From Qipengyuania aurantiaca (GTDB lineage: Bacteria; Pseudomonadota; Alphaproteobacteria; Sphingomonadales; Sphingomonadaceae), in assembly GCF_019711375.1 (NCBI RefSeq), contig NZ_CP081295.1, forward strand, positions 1,054,001 to 1,118,000: a stretch of DNA of 64,000 nucleotides. Direction: 5' to 3'. Position 1 is the first letter of the stretch. Each line of letters opens with the position of its first letter. A model generated the notes under the pieces. The model was not told where the DNA came from and made no database searches. It was given only the letters and a program-made list of their open reading frames with translations. Below are positions 43,225 to 51,760 of this stretch, in pieces. The position numbers were made by a program, and so were the translations under genes.

Positions 43225-43869
43225 ATGCGAAAGTCTGTTCTCGGTTTTGCGGCAGCCGCCGCAACCATGATTGCAACGTTTGCCGGTGCGGAAGAAACCG
43301 GCGCACAGGTCGCCCAGGCGACCGAAACCGAGGCCACCAAGCCGACTGCCGAACTCACTCAAGAGGTGGTTCCGGTCTTCGTCAGCGAAGAAGTGGTCCA
43401 GGAGCTTCCCGAGGAAGCACCCCAGGAATTCAACGGAAACCTGCCCCAGGCCGATAGCCTGCGCGACCTTGTCGCTGCGATGCCGGCTGCGGGCGAGCTT
43501 TCCGACGAGATGCGCTGCCTCGCCGGCGCCGTGTACTTCGAATCGCGCGGCGAGCCGCTGGCCGGCCAGCTGGCCGTGGCGCAGGTCGTGATCAACCGCT
43601 CGGAATCGAGCCGTTTCCCCGAAAGCTATTGCGGCGTCGTCTACCAGCGCGCCCAGTTCAGCTTCGTGCGCGGCGGTTCCATGCCCCGTATCAAGACCGG
43701 TTCGGACGCGTGGAAGCGCGCCACCGCGATTGCCCGCATCGCCCATCAGGGCCTGTGGGATAGCGAGGCGCAGGATTCGCTCTATTTCCACGCCACCTAC
43801 GTGAAGCCGCGCTGGGCGTCGCGCAAAACGCGCCGCGCCGCGATCAAGACGCACATCTTCTATCGCTGA
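43225..43869 (+). CDS. SleB-type cell wall hydrolase
   Basis: 214 residues. A signal peptide (MRKSVLGFAAAAATMIATFAGA) is followed by a glutamate/alanine-rich linker of about 70 residues. The Hydrolase_2 (SleB) domain reads EMRCLAGAVYFESRGEPLAG and VVINRSESSRFPESYCGVVY, ending with YFHATYVKPRW. SleB-like enzymes cut peptidoglycan glycan strands; in Gram-negative bacteria their job is remodelling rather than spore germination. The catalytic glutamate should be E in YFESRGE. Confidence 0.9.
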   Translation: MRKSVLGFAAAAATMIATFAGAEETGAQVAQATETEATKPTAELTQEVVPVFVSEEVVQELPEEAPQEFNGNLPQADSLRDLVAAMPAAGELSDEMRCLAGAVYFESRGEPLAGQLAVAQVVINRSESSRFPESYCGVVYQRAQFSFVRGGSMPRIKTGSDAWKRATAIARIAHQGLWDSEAQDSLYFHATYVKPRWASRKTRRAAIKTHIFYR

Positions 43870-43891
43870 TTAGCGGATAGTGAAGAAACAC

Positions 43892-43925
43892 GAGGGGCCG
43901 TCGCCAGCGTGCGGCGGCCCTTTTC
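43892..43925 (+). terminator. Intrinsic terminator after the SleB-type gene
   Basis: GGGCCGTCGC and GCGGCGGCCC pair across a short loop and are followed by TTTTC. It ends the plus-strand gene before the converging xth. Confidence 0.75.
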
Positions 43926-43931
43926 GCGTGC

Positions 43932-44717
43932 TCAGTCGCGCAGTTCGACCCAGACGGGCGTGTGGTCGCTCGATTTCTCCCGGCCCCGATATTCCTTGTC
44001 GACACCTGCGGCGACCATACGGTCGGCGGTTTCGGGCGAAAGGAGCAGGTGGTCGATGCGGAAACCGTGGTCGCGCTGCCAGGCGCCGGCCTGGTAATCC
44101 CAATAGGTCCACACCCCGCCGCGCGGGTTCAACGTGTCGATTGCGTCGGTCCAGCCGTCGGCGAGAAAGCGCCTGTAGGCGTCGCGGCATTCGGGCTGCA
44201 TCAAAGCATCGCTGGCCATGGCCTTGGGCGACCAGACGTCCTTGTTTTCAGGAATGACGTTGAAATCGCCTAGCACGACGGCGGGCACTTCCTCGGCCCA
44301 GATCTGCGCCATGCGCGCGCGCAGTTTCTCCATCCAGGCGAGCTTGTAGTCGAACTTGGGCCCCGGGTGCGGGTTGCCGTTCGGCAGATAAAGGTTGCAG
44401 ATCCGCACTCCGTTCACCTCGGCTTCGAGATAGCGCGCTTGTTCGCCCTCGCCTTCCTTGGGCCCGTCGATGCTCAGGCCGCGCTGGATTTCGACCGGCT
44501 TGGTCCCGTCGGCTAGGATCGCGACGCCGTTGAAGCTCTTCTGCCCGTGCCAGATGGCGTGGTACCCGATCTTCTCGAATTCTTCCGCCGGGAAGCCCTC
44601 GTCCATCGTCTTGATTTCCTGCAGGCAGGCGACGGTGGGACGGGTTTCCTCAAGCCATTCGAGGAGGCGCGGCAGGCGCGCCTTGATACCGTTGATGTTG
44701 AAAGTGGCGATTTTCAT
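43932..44717 (-). CDS. xth: Exodeoxyribonuclease III (AP endonuclease)
   Basis: 261 residues. MKIATFNINGIKARLPRLLE and CLQEIKTMDEGFP give the N-terminal metal-binding motifs. The later NLYLPNGNPHPGPKFDYKLA, VLGDFNVIPENKDVWS and SDHTPVWVEL contain the catalytic Asp/Asn/His of the EEP family. It cuts at abasic sites and removes 3' blocking groups. It is the last gene of a minus-strand group with the CBS-domain and erpA genes; a structured 127-base gap separates it from erpA. Confidence 0.95.
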   Translation of the reverse strand: MKIATFNINGIKARLPRLLEWLEETRPTVACLQEIKTMDEGFPAEEFEKIGYHAIWHGQKSFNGVAILADGTKPVEIQRGLSIDGPKEGEGEQARYLEAEVNGVRICNLYLPNGNPHPGPKFDYKLAWMEKLRARMAQIWAEEVPAVVLGDFNVIPENKDVWSPKAMASDALMQPECRDAYRRFLADGWTDAIDTLNPRGGVWTYWDYQAGAWQRDHGFRIDHLLLSPETADRMVAAGVDKEYRGREKSSDHTPVWVELRD

Positions 44718-44768
44718 ACACGGAGCTTTATGGCGTCTGACCGGACATGGCTAGCGCCACGTCCTGCG

Positions 44769-44819
44769 CCCGGTTCCGGGGGAGTGGGCTGGTGCCGTAA
44801 GGACGGGACGGAGGTCCCG
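44769..44819 (-). repeat. Two GC hairpins between erpA and xth
   Basis: CCCGG-TT-CCGGG (44769-44780) and CGGGAC-GGAG-GTCCCG (44804-44819) lie in the 127-base gap. Neither is followed by a T run on the minus strand, so termination is not implied. The role is unknown. Confidence 0.4.
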
Positions 44820-44844
44820 GCCGCACCTGAACGCTAACTCTAAT

Positions 44845-45174
44845 CTAAATCCCGAAGCTCGATCCGCAGCCGCAACCGGCCGCCGCATTGGGATTTTCGA
44901 CGCGGAACGCCGCGCCGCCAAGCGATTCGACGAAATCGACCGTGCTGCCTGCGACAAGGTCGAGGCTGACCGCATCGACGACAAGCTTCACCCCATCGGT
45001 ATCGCTCACCGAATCGTCCTCTTCCGGCCCTTCGGCGAGGTCGAACTTGTACTGGAAGCCCGAGCAGCCCCCACCCTCCACCGAAAGGCGCAGGATCGCG
45101 GGTTTCGCCTGCTTCTCGGCGATGGCGGCAACGCGCTTGGCGGCGGCTGGGGTCAGGGTGAGCATTTCGGCCAT
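44845..45174 (-). CDS. erpA: Iron-sulfur cluster insertion protein ErpA
   Basis: 109 residues. The A-type carrier motif has one cysteine in GGGCSGFQYKF and the C-x-C pair in AAGCGCGSSFGI. It accepts Fe-S clusters from the assembly scaffold and hands them to target apoproteins. The start is MAEMLTLTPAA. Neighbours are a CBS-domain gene upstream (31 bases) and xth downstream on the same strand. No isc/suf genes are in the window. Confidence 0.94.
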   Translation of the reverse strand: MAEMLTLTPAAAKRVAAIAEKQAKPAILRLSVEGGGCSGFQYKFDLAEGPEEDDSVSDTDGVKLVVDAVSLDLVAGSTVDFVESLGGAAFRVENPNAAAGCGCGSSFGI

Positions 45175-45205
45175 GCAGGCGATGTAGGGAGCGCGGGGCC
45201 TGCCC

Positions 45206-45637
45206 TCAAGCGGTCTGGATATATTCGCGCATCGCTTCGGCTTCGTGCTGAATCTCGTCGAGCCGCGCTTTCACGAGGTCCCCGATCGAGATGAAGCCAC
45301 ACATGGTCTCGCCGTCGACCACGGGAAGATGGCGGATCCGGCGCTTGGTCATGAGCGAGAGCGCATCGAGGATCGGGGTATCGCGCGTGGTTGTAATGGC
45401 GGGCGAGGTCATAACCTCCCCGATGGGGCGCGTCAGGCAACTCTCACCCTCGTGGGCCAGCCGGTAGATCACGTCGCGTTCGGAGAAGATCCCGGCGACC
45501 TTGCCTTCCGACATCACCGGAAGCGCACCGATCCGCTTGGAGGCGAGCAGCGCGATGGCTGTGCCTACGGACTGGTCGACGGTGACCGAGATAATGTCCG
45601 AACTGCTGCGGGTTTCGGTAAGGGTCGCGATGTTCAT
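45206..45637 (-). CDS. CBS domain-containing protein
   Basis: 143 residues with two CBS repeats: AIALLASKRIGALPVMSEGKVAGIF... and ILDALSLMTKRRIRHLPVV... with the FISIGDLVKARL end. Such tandem CBS pairs bind adenine nucleotides and act as energy sensors, sometimes on enzymes. No enzyme domain is attached. The ATG at 45637 has GGAGG upstream. It faces a divergent small membrane protein across 111 bases that contain a dyad (45671-45692). Confidence 0.9.
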   Translation of the reverse strand: MNIATLTETRSSSDIISVTVDQSVGTAIALLASKRIGALPVMSEGKVAGIFSERDVIYRLAHEGESCLTRPIGEVMTSPAITTTRDTPILDALSLMTKRRIRHLPVVDGETMCGFISIGDLVKARLDEIQHEAEAMREYIQTA

Positions 45638-45670
45638 GCATGCCTCCACGCTGCCAATGCGCGCGAGAAT

Positions 45671-45692
45671 GCCATTTTTCCGGCCAAATGGC
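45671..45692. promoter_or_regulatory. Perfect 7-8-7 inverted repeat between divergent genes
   Basis: GCCATTT (45671-45677) and AAATGGC (45686-45692) flank ttccggcc. It sits midway between the CBS gene and the divergent membrane gene, a position typical of a shared operator. No regulator is assigned. Confidence 0.45.
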
Positions 45693-45748
45693 GAATCGCA
45701 GAGCGGTGCGACGTTGCAAGCCGCTGGCATGGGGGCCATGGGGGGGCG

Positions 45749-46048
45749 ATGGTTGGTAAATCCCCTCTCGACGATCCCGAAGCGGCCGCCTTCGCCTGGG
45801 CGCGTTACCGACGGATCATGCGCTTCATGTTCCTCGTCACGCTCGGGCTCGTGGCGATAGCCATGGCGCTGCTCTACAAGTTCGGCGGCGAGGTTTCGGT
45901 CCATTTCTACATCGCCACCGCGCTCGGCGTCGGCTTCGTGATGCTGCTGGCGAGCGCGCTCATGGGGCTGGTTTTCCTGTCGTCCGGCACAGGGCACGAC
46001 GAATCGGTCGACAACACCCTGCCCGACAACCGGATCGACGAAGACTAG
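45749..46048 (+). CDS. Small two-helix membrane protein, unknown function
   Basis: 99 residues. A cytoplasmic start [20 protein letters not shown] is followed by two membrane segments ([38 protein letters not shown]) and an acidic tail [12 protein letters not shown]. It is not assigned to a characterised family; similar small proteins are common in sphingomonads. The ATG at 45749 has a GGGGGG run eight bases upstream. It ends overlapping the converging ferredoxin gene by four bases. Confidence 0.7.
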   Translation: MVGKSPLDDPEAAAFAWARYRRIMRFMFLVTLGLVAIAMALLYKFGGEVSVHFYIATALGVGFVMLLASALMGLVFLSSGTGHDESVDNTLPDNRIDED

Positions 46049-46419
46049 GCGTCTTCGGCGCTGCACAGCCGGTATTCCTCCACCGGAACACCGCCGATCA
46101 AATGGCGCTGGATGATCGCCTCGAGCACTTCCTCGGTGCAGGAGTGGTACCAGACGTTCTCCGGCCAGACGACCGCGATGGGGCCGTGCGCGCAGATCTG
46201 CAGGCAATCGGCCTTGGTCCGCTGGACCACGCCGCCCCGCCCGACGAGATCGAGCTCCTTCAGGCGCTTCTTGAGGTAATTCCACGCGGCTTTCCCGTCC
46301 TCGCGTGAGCAGCATTTTTGCTTCTCGCTGACCGCGCAGAGGAAAATTTGCCTTTGCGCGGTCTCGCCGCCGATCTTGCCGAGTGCCGCCTGCGCCTTGG
46401 CGAGGCCCTTCTTACTCAT
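46045..46419 (-). CDS. (2Fe-2S) ferredoxin domain-containing protein (thioredoxin-like)
   Basis: 124 residues. The cysteine layout, one in [13 protein letters not shown], then [21 protein letters not shown], is the thioredoxin-like [2Fe-2S] ferredoxin pattern. Such proteins carry a single cluster and have been seen as stand-alone redox proteins in alphaproteobacteria. The partner is unknown. The start overlaps the end of the S9 peptidase gene by eight bases, implying co-translation. Confidence 0.85.
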   Translation of the reverse strand: MSKKGLAKAQAALGKIGGETAQRQIFLCAVSEKQKCCSREDGKAAWNYLKKRLKELDLVGRGGVVQRTKADCLQICAHGPIAVVWPENVWYHSCTEEVLEAIIQRHLIGGVPVEEYRLCSAEDA

Positions 46420-48520
46420 CCGGCTTCAGCCAGCGGTCGAGCCAGGCAAAGACCGTGTTGTGCCACTGGAGCGAGTTCTTTGCGCCCAGCACCCAATGGT
46501 TTTCTTCCGGGAAGACCAGCAGTTGCCCCGGCACGCCCTGTTCCTGCAGCGCGGTGAAGCTGGCGAGACCCTGCGTATAGGGCACGCGGAAATCCTTCTC
46601 GCCCGCGACCACCAGCATCGGCGTCTTCCAGTTTTCGACGTAGTTCACCGGGTTCCAGCGCTCGTAGTTTTCCGGGTTCTCGGCGTAGCTTCCACCAAAG
46701 TCCCACTTGGGAAACCACAGTTCCTCGGTCGTATAATAGAAGCTGCGCATGTCGAAGAGGCCGTCGTGCTGGACGAGGCAGTCGAACCGGTCGGGCCAGT
46801 TGCCAGCAATCCAGTTCATCATATAACCGCCATAGCTTGCCCCCATGGCGCAGGCGCGGCTGCCGTCGATCTGCTCGTCACGCTCGAGCGCGGCGGCGAG
46901 GCCCAGTTTCAGGTCTTCCAGAGGCTTGCCGCCCCAGTCGCCGTTGATGCTGTCGGTGAAGGCCTGCCCGTATCCGGTGCTGCCGTGGAAATCGACCGAG
47001 ATGACGGCATAGCCCTGGCTTGCGACGACGCGCGGGTTCCAGCGGCTCGACCAGCCATCGTTGAACGAGCCCTGCGGTCCGCCATGGACATAGAGGATTG
47101 CGGGCATGGGGCCCTCGTGCCCTTCCAGTTTGGTGATCTGGCCCCAGACCGTGTCGCCGTTCGCGCCAGCAAAGCTGAAGCGCTCGACCACGACGGGGGC
47201 GAACTGGCCGATGGTGGGCGTGGCGACCTGTGTCAGTGGTTCTGCCATGCCCCAGTTCTTCGAAAGGAACAGTTCGGCAGGCGCGCCGATCGAATCGCGC
47301 GTGAAGAGGATATCGCCGGAGGACAGCGGGGTGATGTTGCCGAGATGCGCCTCGTTTCCGGCCATGAGGTCGAGCTTATCGACCGCGCCGCTGCGTGGAT
47401 CGATGCGGAAAGCAGGGGTGTCGAGCACGTCCTGCGCCGCGGCGACCAGCCAGCGCGAATCCGGCGTCCATGCGAGACTGCCGAAGCTGCGGTCGAAATC
47501 CTCCGTCAGCGCGGTGGTCACCCCGCTCTTGAGGTCGCGCAGCATGACCACCTGCCGGTCCGCCTCGTAGCCCGGGCGCGCCATGGCGACATAGGCGAGA
47601 AACTGGCCATCGGGCGACGGCGTCGGCAGCATGTCCAGCGCTTCGTTGGCCGCCGTGAGATTGGTCGGCGCAGAACCGGAGAGGTCGCTCCACCAGATGT
47701 CGAAATTGACGGTGTGCGGCTCGTCGGCCCCTGCCTCACGCGCGGCGAAGTAGATGCCGGACCCGTCGGGCGCGAAGGCGATGTCCTCGCCGCCGCCGAA
47801 GGGCGCGCTCGGCGTGTCGCCACTGGGGCCGCCAGCGCCCATCGGGCCGTCGACCGGCATGCCGGTGCCGGTAGCGACGCCGTTTTCGAGCGGGAAGGCG
47901 AAGACTCGGCTGTAGGTGCCCGGTGTTTCCCAAGCGTCCCAATGGCGGAAGAAGCCGTCTTCCGCGTTGTAGAGCCGCCCGTCGCCGGGCCCGGGCGCGT
48001 AGGCTTTGGCGCTGTCGTCGCAGTCGATCGCAGTGCAGCTGCGGGCGATGTCGGTCCAGATCGCGATACGGTCGCCCGCATCGGCGACGTGGAACCCGTT
48101 CACGCCGCGCGCAATGTCGGTCACCTGGCTGGCGCCGGTCACGCTGCCGTTTGCGCCGATCCGAGCGCGCCAGACCTGCGTGCTGTCGCTGTCGGCGTCG
48201 CTGGCGAGGTAATAGAGCCAGCCGTCGCCGCCGAAGGTGGCGCCGCTACCCTTGAGATCGAGTGTGACGGGCTTGGCGTCGGTATCGGCGAGCGAGCGAA
48301 GGTAAAGCTGGCTCGAGCGCGCGTAACTCTCGCTATCCGTCGTGGTGACCGAATAGACGGCCACAGTGCCGTCGGGAGAGACCGTGGGGCTGCCCAGGCG
48401 CGGCATCGTCACCAGGTCTTCCGCCTGCATGGGCTCGCGCGCCTCCTGCGCGGCGAGCGGGGTGGCGAGAAGCGCAAAGGCGCTGGCGAGCGGGGCGGCG
48501 ACCCGGATGCGTGTTGTCAT
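46412..48520 (-). CDS. S9 family peptidase (prolyl oligopeptidase-like)
   Basis: 702 residues from [19 protein letters not shown], which is a signal peptide ending near AQEAREP, so the enzyme is probably periplasmic. A seven-bladed beta-propeller (for example [17 protein letters not shown]) precedes the catalytic alpha/beta-hydrolase domain. The nucleophile serine is in [16 protein letters not shown], the Asp in [12 protein letters not shown] and the His in [10 protein letters not shown]. Substrates of the acylaminoacyl peptidase group are short peptides. A start eight codons upstream (48544) would spoil the signal peptide. Confidence 0.9.
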   Translation of the reverse strand: MTTRIRVAAPLASAFALLATPLAAQEAREPMQAEDLVTMPRLGSPTVSPDGTVAVYSVTTTDSESYARSSQLYLRSLADTDAKPVTLDLKGSGATFGGDGWLYYLASDADSDSTQVWRARIGANGSVTGASQVTDIARGVNGFHVADAGDRIAIWTDIARSCTAIDCDDSAKAYAPGPGDGRLYNAEDGFFRHWDAWETPGTYSRVFAFPLENGVATGTGMPVDGPMGAGGPSGDTPSAPFGGGEDIAFAPDGSGIYFAAREAGADEPHTVNFDIWWSDLSGSAPTNLTAANEALDMLPTPSPDGQFLAYVAMARPGYEADRQVVMLRDLKSGVTTALTEDFDRSFGSLAWTPDSRWLVAAAQDVLDTPAFRIDPRSGAVDKLDLMAGNEAHLGNITPLSSGDILFTRDSIGAPAELFLSKNWGMAEPLTQVATPTIGQFAPVVVERFSFAGANGDTVWGQITKLEGHEGPMPAILYVHGGPQGSFNDGWSSRWNPRVVASQGYAVISVDFHGSTGYGQAFTDSINGDWGGKPLEDLKLGLAAALERDEQIDGSRACAMGASYGGYMMNWIAGNWPDRFDCLVQHDGLFDMRSFYYTTEELWFPKWDFGGSYAENPENYERWNPVNYVENWKTPMLVVAGEKDFRVPYTQGLASFTALQEQGVPGQLLVFPEENHWVLGAKNSLQWHNTVFAWLDRWLKPDE

Positions 48521-48562
48521 GGCTGCGCGGTGTAGCGCGGCCATTGAGCGATGGGTAGTGCT

Positions 48563-48850
48563 TTAGCGGGCCGCGTTGAGTCGGCTCAGCCAAATCGCCC
48601 TGTCCCGCTGGTCCGCAGACCGATTGTGGGCAACGCGTTCGAAAACGACATGCCATTCTGCATCGCTCAGGCAAACGCTCTTGGGAGCGTCCTTCGCGCT
48701 GGATGTATCAAGGCATTTGACGTCCGCGGGAGCCTCCGCAGAAATAGCGCGCTGGGCTGCATCGGAAACGAAGGTGGCTGGATCTCGGAGTAACGGATCA
48801 TCGGCCGCGGCCGGGGTCAACACTACTGCGGCGGTCAAGAGCGCAAGCAT
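48563..48850 (-). CDS. Small secreted protein, unknown function
   Basis: 95 residues. MLALLTAAVVLTPAAADDP is a signal peptide; the mature part has two cysteines (VKCLDTSS, KSVCLSDAEW) that could form a disulfide and an WLSRLN end. No recognised family. GGAGAAGG lies just before the ATG. It sits between the S9 peptidase and PopZ genes on the same strand with gaps of 42 and 68 bases. Confidence 0.7.
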   Translation of the reverse strand: MLALLTAAVVLTPAAADDPLLRDPATFVSDAAQRAISAEAPADVKCLDTSSAKDAPKSVCLSDAEWHVVFERVAHNRSADQRDRAIWLSRLNAAR

Positions 48851-48918
48851 AACCTTCTCCCCTTATGAACCAAGCCAATCAGCCGCCGCCGCGCTGAACG
48901 GGAGATGAATTTGCGCCT

Positions 48919-49419
48919 TTAGCGCTTCTTGCCGGCGATGCGGGCGATTTCGGCTTTCACCAGCTCTTCGACCATAGGGGGAAGATTGTCGTCGAGCCAC
49001 TTGGCCAGCATCGGACGGAGCATTTCGCGCACCAGCCCTTCGAGCGAGGTTTCGCCCTGCCGCACGATCTGCGGCTGCTTGCCGGGCTTGGCGAGCATGG
49101 TGAGCGCGGCGAAGTTCTGCTGCATCGCGCTGCGCGTGGCGTCGGCGATCAGGCCGGCCTCCTCGGCCTCATCCTCACCGGGTTCTTCACCATAGACGGC
49201 GTCGAGGTCGGCATCGTCTTCGAGGATGAGCTCTTCGCCCAGCCCTGCGCCCAGTTCGAGCACGTCTTCGGCTTCCTCGGCATCGACCGGATCGGCCCCG
49301 CCGGCCACGAGGCCGCGGCGACGCAGCGGCATGGCCGCGCGGGTTTCGGTGTCGCGCGCGATCACTTTCTTGATCGAATCGAGGATCTCTTCGACCGACG
49401 GTTCGCCGTGATTCTGCAT
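48919..49419 (-). CDS. DUF2497 family protein (PopZ-like polar organising protein)
   Basis: 166 residues. The N-terminal helix MQNHGEPSVEEILDSIKKVI and the C-terminal SLEGLVREMLRPMLAKWLDDN with LPPMVEELVKAEIARI are the two conserved PopZ/DUF2497 helices; the middle is acidic and disordered (about 60 residues). In Caulobacter PopZ forms polar matrices and anchors ParB-parS. The functional transfer to this organism is inference. Its presence alongside a parS cluster in the same window fits a polar-anchoring system. The gene is separated from tolC by 60 bases. Confidence 0.85.
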   Translation of the reverse strand: MQNHGEPSVEEILDSIKKVIARDTETRAAMPLRRRGLVAGGADPVDAEEAEDVLELGAGLGEELILEDDADLDAVYGEEPGEDEAEEAGLIADATRSAMQQNFAALTMLAKPGKQPQIVRQGETSLEGLVREMLRPMLAKWLDDNLPPMVEELVKAEIARIAGKKR

Positions 49420-49453
49420 TGCGCGCTGTGTCCCTTGCTCAAACCCTGTCCGA

Positions 49454-49466
49454 TCCCGATTCGGGA
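49454..49466. promoter_or_regulatory. Perfect 13-bp palindrome between tolC and the PopZ-like gene
   Basis: TCCCGA and TCGGGA flank one T within the 60-base gap. It could be an operator of the PopZ-like gene. No T run follows, so it is not a terminator. Confidence 0.35.
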
Positions 49467-49479
49467 CCGTGAGGCGATG

Positions 49480-50988
49480 CTAGTTGCTAACCGGCTCGTC
49501 GGCAATCTCGGGAATGTCCGCCGTCTGTGCCGGGATGGTCGCGGTCGAGGTGCTGGTGGCTTCGGGCGCGGGATCGCGGTCCCAGTCCCAGATCTGGCCG
49601 CTGACGCGCTCGTAATTGGTGAGCGGATCGTAGAGGACGCCCTCGTCGCCCAGCCCCAGATCGCGCGCTTCGGCGCGGCCCATGGCGGCAAGCAGCGAGA
49701 AACCTGCGACATAGGCGTTGCGCCGCGCGGTTACGAGCTGGACACGGCTCTGCAGCAGCTCCTGCTCGGCGTTGAGCACGTCGAGAATGGTGCGGTTGCC
49801 GATCGAGTTTTCCGCCCGCACGCCTTCGAGGCTGAGTGCGGCGGCGTCGACCGCCGATTGCGAGCTTTCGATGATGGCGAGGCTGGCCTGCCAGCTTGAA
49901 TAGGCGGCGCGGACCTGCGCGATGACGTCGCGTTCGGCGGCGATCACCTGCTCGAGCGCGGCAGTGGCGCGTGCGGTCGCCTGGCGTTGCAGCGCAGCCG
50001 GGCGGCCGCCTTGGAACAGCGGGACGCGCAGCGAAACTCCGGCAGTGGCCGCAGTGGCGGTCTGGGTGCTCGGAATAAGCGGGCTGTCGGGGTCGGTCGG
50101 ATCAAGCGGACCGTCGGCGACGCTGCCGAGGTAATTGTCGTAGTCATAGCCCGCGAAGACCGAGATGCGCGGCAGGCGGCTCGAACCGGCGACTTCGATA
50201 TCGTAGCCTGCCGCGGCTGCGCGTTCGCGGGCGGCGATGAGGTCGGGGTTGCTTTCGAGCGCGATATCGACGGCGGTTTCGACGCTCGCCGGGAGGCCCG
50301 GAAGCGGCGGGGGTGCCTGGAGATCGGTGGGCGCTTCGCCGACAAGCGCGATGTAATCCTCGCGCGCGGCGATCAGATTGGCCTGGGCGCTGCGCAAATC
50401 GCCCTGCGCGATCGCGAGGCGCGCCTGGGATTGCGCCACGTCGGTGCGGGTAAGATCGCCGATCTCGAAGCGGTCGCTCGTTGCCTGCACGTTGACGCCC
50501 AGCACATCGACCTGGTTGGCCGACAGCGCGACCAGCGCCTGTCCACGCAGCACGTCCATGTAAGCGGCGACAACGCGGGTGAAGATCGCGCTTTCGGTGC
50601 CGCGCAGGTCGGCGCGACCGGCCTCGACGCGTTCCTTGGCGGCGCGGATCGAGTTTTTGACCGCCCCGCCCGAATAGATCGGCACACCGAGGTCGACCCC
50701 GGCGGTCAGCGCGCGGTCGGGAGTGAAGAAGCTGGTCGAACGCTGCTTGATGAATTCGGTCACCGCGGCGGTGCCTTCTACGGAAGGAAGGCCGGCGGCG
50801 CGTTCGATCTGGACGTTCTCGTCGGTGGCGCGCTGCCCGGCGCGTGCCGCTTCGAGTGTGGGGTTATTGATATAGGCCTGCGTCAGCGCTTCCTGCAGCG
50901 TGTCCGCCTGCGCGGGACTTGCCGCGAGCGCGAGCGCGCATACGCTGCCCGACAGTGCCAGATTCTTCACGACCCCTCCCCTCATCAT
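49480..50988 (-). CDS. tolC: TolC family outer membrane protein
   Basis: 502 residues. A signal peptide ends near SPAQADTLQEAL. The two OEP repeats contain the typical AYINNPTLEAARAGQRATDEN and ALESNPDLIAARERAAAAG starts, with VTARRNAYVAGFSLLAAMGR at the end of the second. It forms the outer-membrane channel for efflux pumps or type I secretion. The C-terminal tail is acidic and Thr/Ala-rich. The gene begins two bases after the Pcm-like gene; the start codon context has two ATG in tandem. Confidence 0.93.
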   Translation of the reverse strand: MMRGGVVKNLALSGSVCALALAASPAQADTLQEALTQAYINNPTLEAARAGQRATDENVQIERAAGLPSVEGTAAVTEFIKQRSTSFFTPDRALTAGVDLGVPIYSGGAVKNSIRAAKERVEAGRADLRGTESAIFTRVVAAYMDVLRGQALVALSANQVDVLGVNVQATSDRFEIGDLTRTDVAQSQARLAIAQGDLRSAQANLIAAREDYIALVGEAPTDLQAPPPLPGLPASVETAVDIALESNPDLIAARERAAAAGYDIEVAGSSRLPRISVFAGYDYDNYLGSVADGPLDPTDPDSPLIPSTQTATAATAGVSLRVPLFQGGRPAALQRQATARATAALEQVIAAERDVIAQVRAAYSSWQASLAIIESSQSAVDAAALSLEGVRAENSIGNRTILDVLNAEQELLQSRVQLVTARRNAYVAGFSLLAAMGRAEARDLGLGDEGVLYDPLTNYERVSGQIWDWDRDPAPEATSTSTATIPAQTADIPEIADEPVSN

Positions 50989-50990
50989 AC

Positions 50991-51584
50991 TCAGAAGCTC
51001 CAGCTCTCCGGCTTGTCGAACGCACCCATGCGCGGCACGCCCATTTCGGCGAGCGGCAGCAGCGCGAGCGCCTTGCCCGACTTGCGGCCCGTGGCGAGGC
51101 GGGTGACGCCGCGCTCCACGAGGCCAGTGACGATCCGGCCGCCTTCAGCAACCAGCTTGGCCATACTGGCCGGAACATGCTCGATCGCGCCGTCCACCAG
51201 CACGAGCGAGTAATCGCCCTTCTTGGCCGATAGGGCCTCGGTGGCAGAAATGGTCTTCACCGAGGCAACCAGCGGCTCGACCAGCGCGGTGAGGTAGCCG
51301 CTGCCGCCGCCGACCACGAGGACCGTGTCTTCCGCGGTCGGGCGCGCTTCGGCCAGCATGGCACCATGGAACAGCGGCGCGGGCAGCGAACCGCCGCCTT
51401 CGAGACGGATCGCGCGGTCCATATAGGCCGTGCCCTTCGCCGCCTCGGGCACGAAATCCTCGCGCGCCACCGCGCCCATGCGTTCGAGCACGAAGGGTTC
51501 GTTGACGCCGCTGGTGCGCAGCTGGCTATCGATCATCGCCTTGCGGGCGACGGCATAATCGGGGCGGGTCTTGGTCGTCTGCAT
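50991..51584 (-). CDS. Protein-L-isoaspartate O-methyltransferase family protein
   Basis: 197 residues from MQTTKTRPDYAV. The Pcm-like N-terminal segment MIDSQLRTSGVNEPFVLERM and the SAM-binding VLVVGGGSGYLTALVEPLV are present. The chain is shorter than Pcm (about 210-220) and the first glycine-rich motif is VGGGSG. It may methylate isoaspartyl residues or be a divergent relative. The gene precedes tolC by two bases. A longer upstream frame is unlikely to be coding. Confidence 0.8.
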   Translation of the reverse strand: MQTTKTRPDYAVARKAMIDSQLRTSGVNEPFVLERMGAVAREDFVPEAAKGTAYMDRAIRLEGGGSLPAPLFHGAMLAEARPTAEDTVLVVGGGSGYLTALVEPLVASVKTISATEALSAKKGDYSLVLVDGAIEHVPASMAKLVAEGGRIVTGLVERGVTRLATGRKSGKALALLPLAEMGVPRMGAFDKPESWSF

Positions 51585-51696
51585 AAGAAATCCGAATGCT
51601 GTATTACATTGATAACACGGCTTGGCAAGCCCCGTGGTCTGGAGGCGCGCCAATCGCCGGTTGCCTTAGGCGCAAGACCTCTTGTGTCCAAGCGCT

Positions 51697-51725
51697 TTGA
51701 CCGATGGCGGCAAACGCGCCTATCG
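51697..51725 (+). promoter_or_regulatory. Putative promoter of the fumarase gene
   Basis: TTGACC (51697-51702) and CTATCG (51720-51725) are spaced by 17 bases. Transcription would begin near 51732, leaving about 30 bases before the ATG at 51761. This also argues against an ATG at 51704. Confidence 0.45.
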
Positions 51726-51760
51726 GGGAGCGCAAATCTGCAACATGGGAATTGGCAGCG

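Noticed and set aside
46376..48535. Open frame of 719 codons on the plus strand, opposite the S9 peptidase
   Set aside because: Antisense shadow of a clear peptidase with intact catalytic residues; no recognisable domain.
51704..51760. Upstream ATG giving fumarase a 19-residue longer N-terminus
   Set aside because: It lies between the -35 and -10 of the likely promoter, and the added residues do not match the family start.
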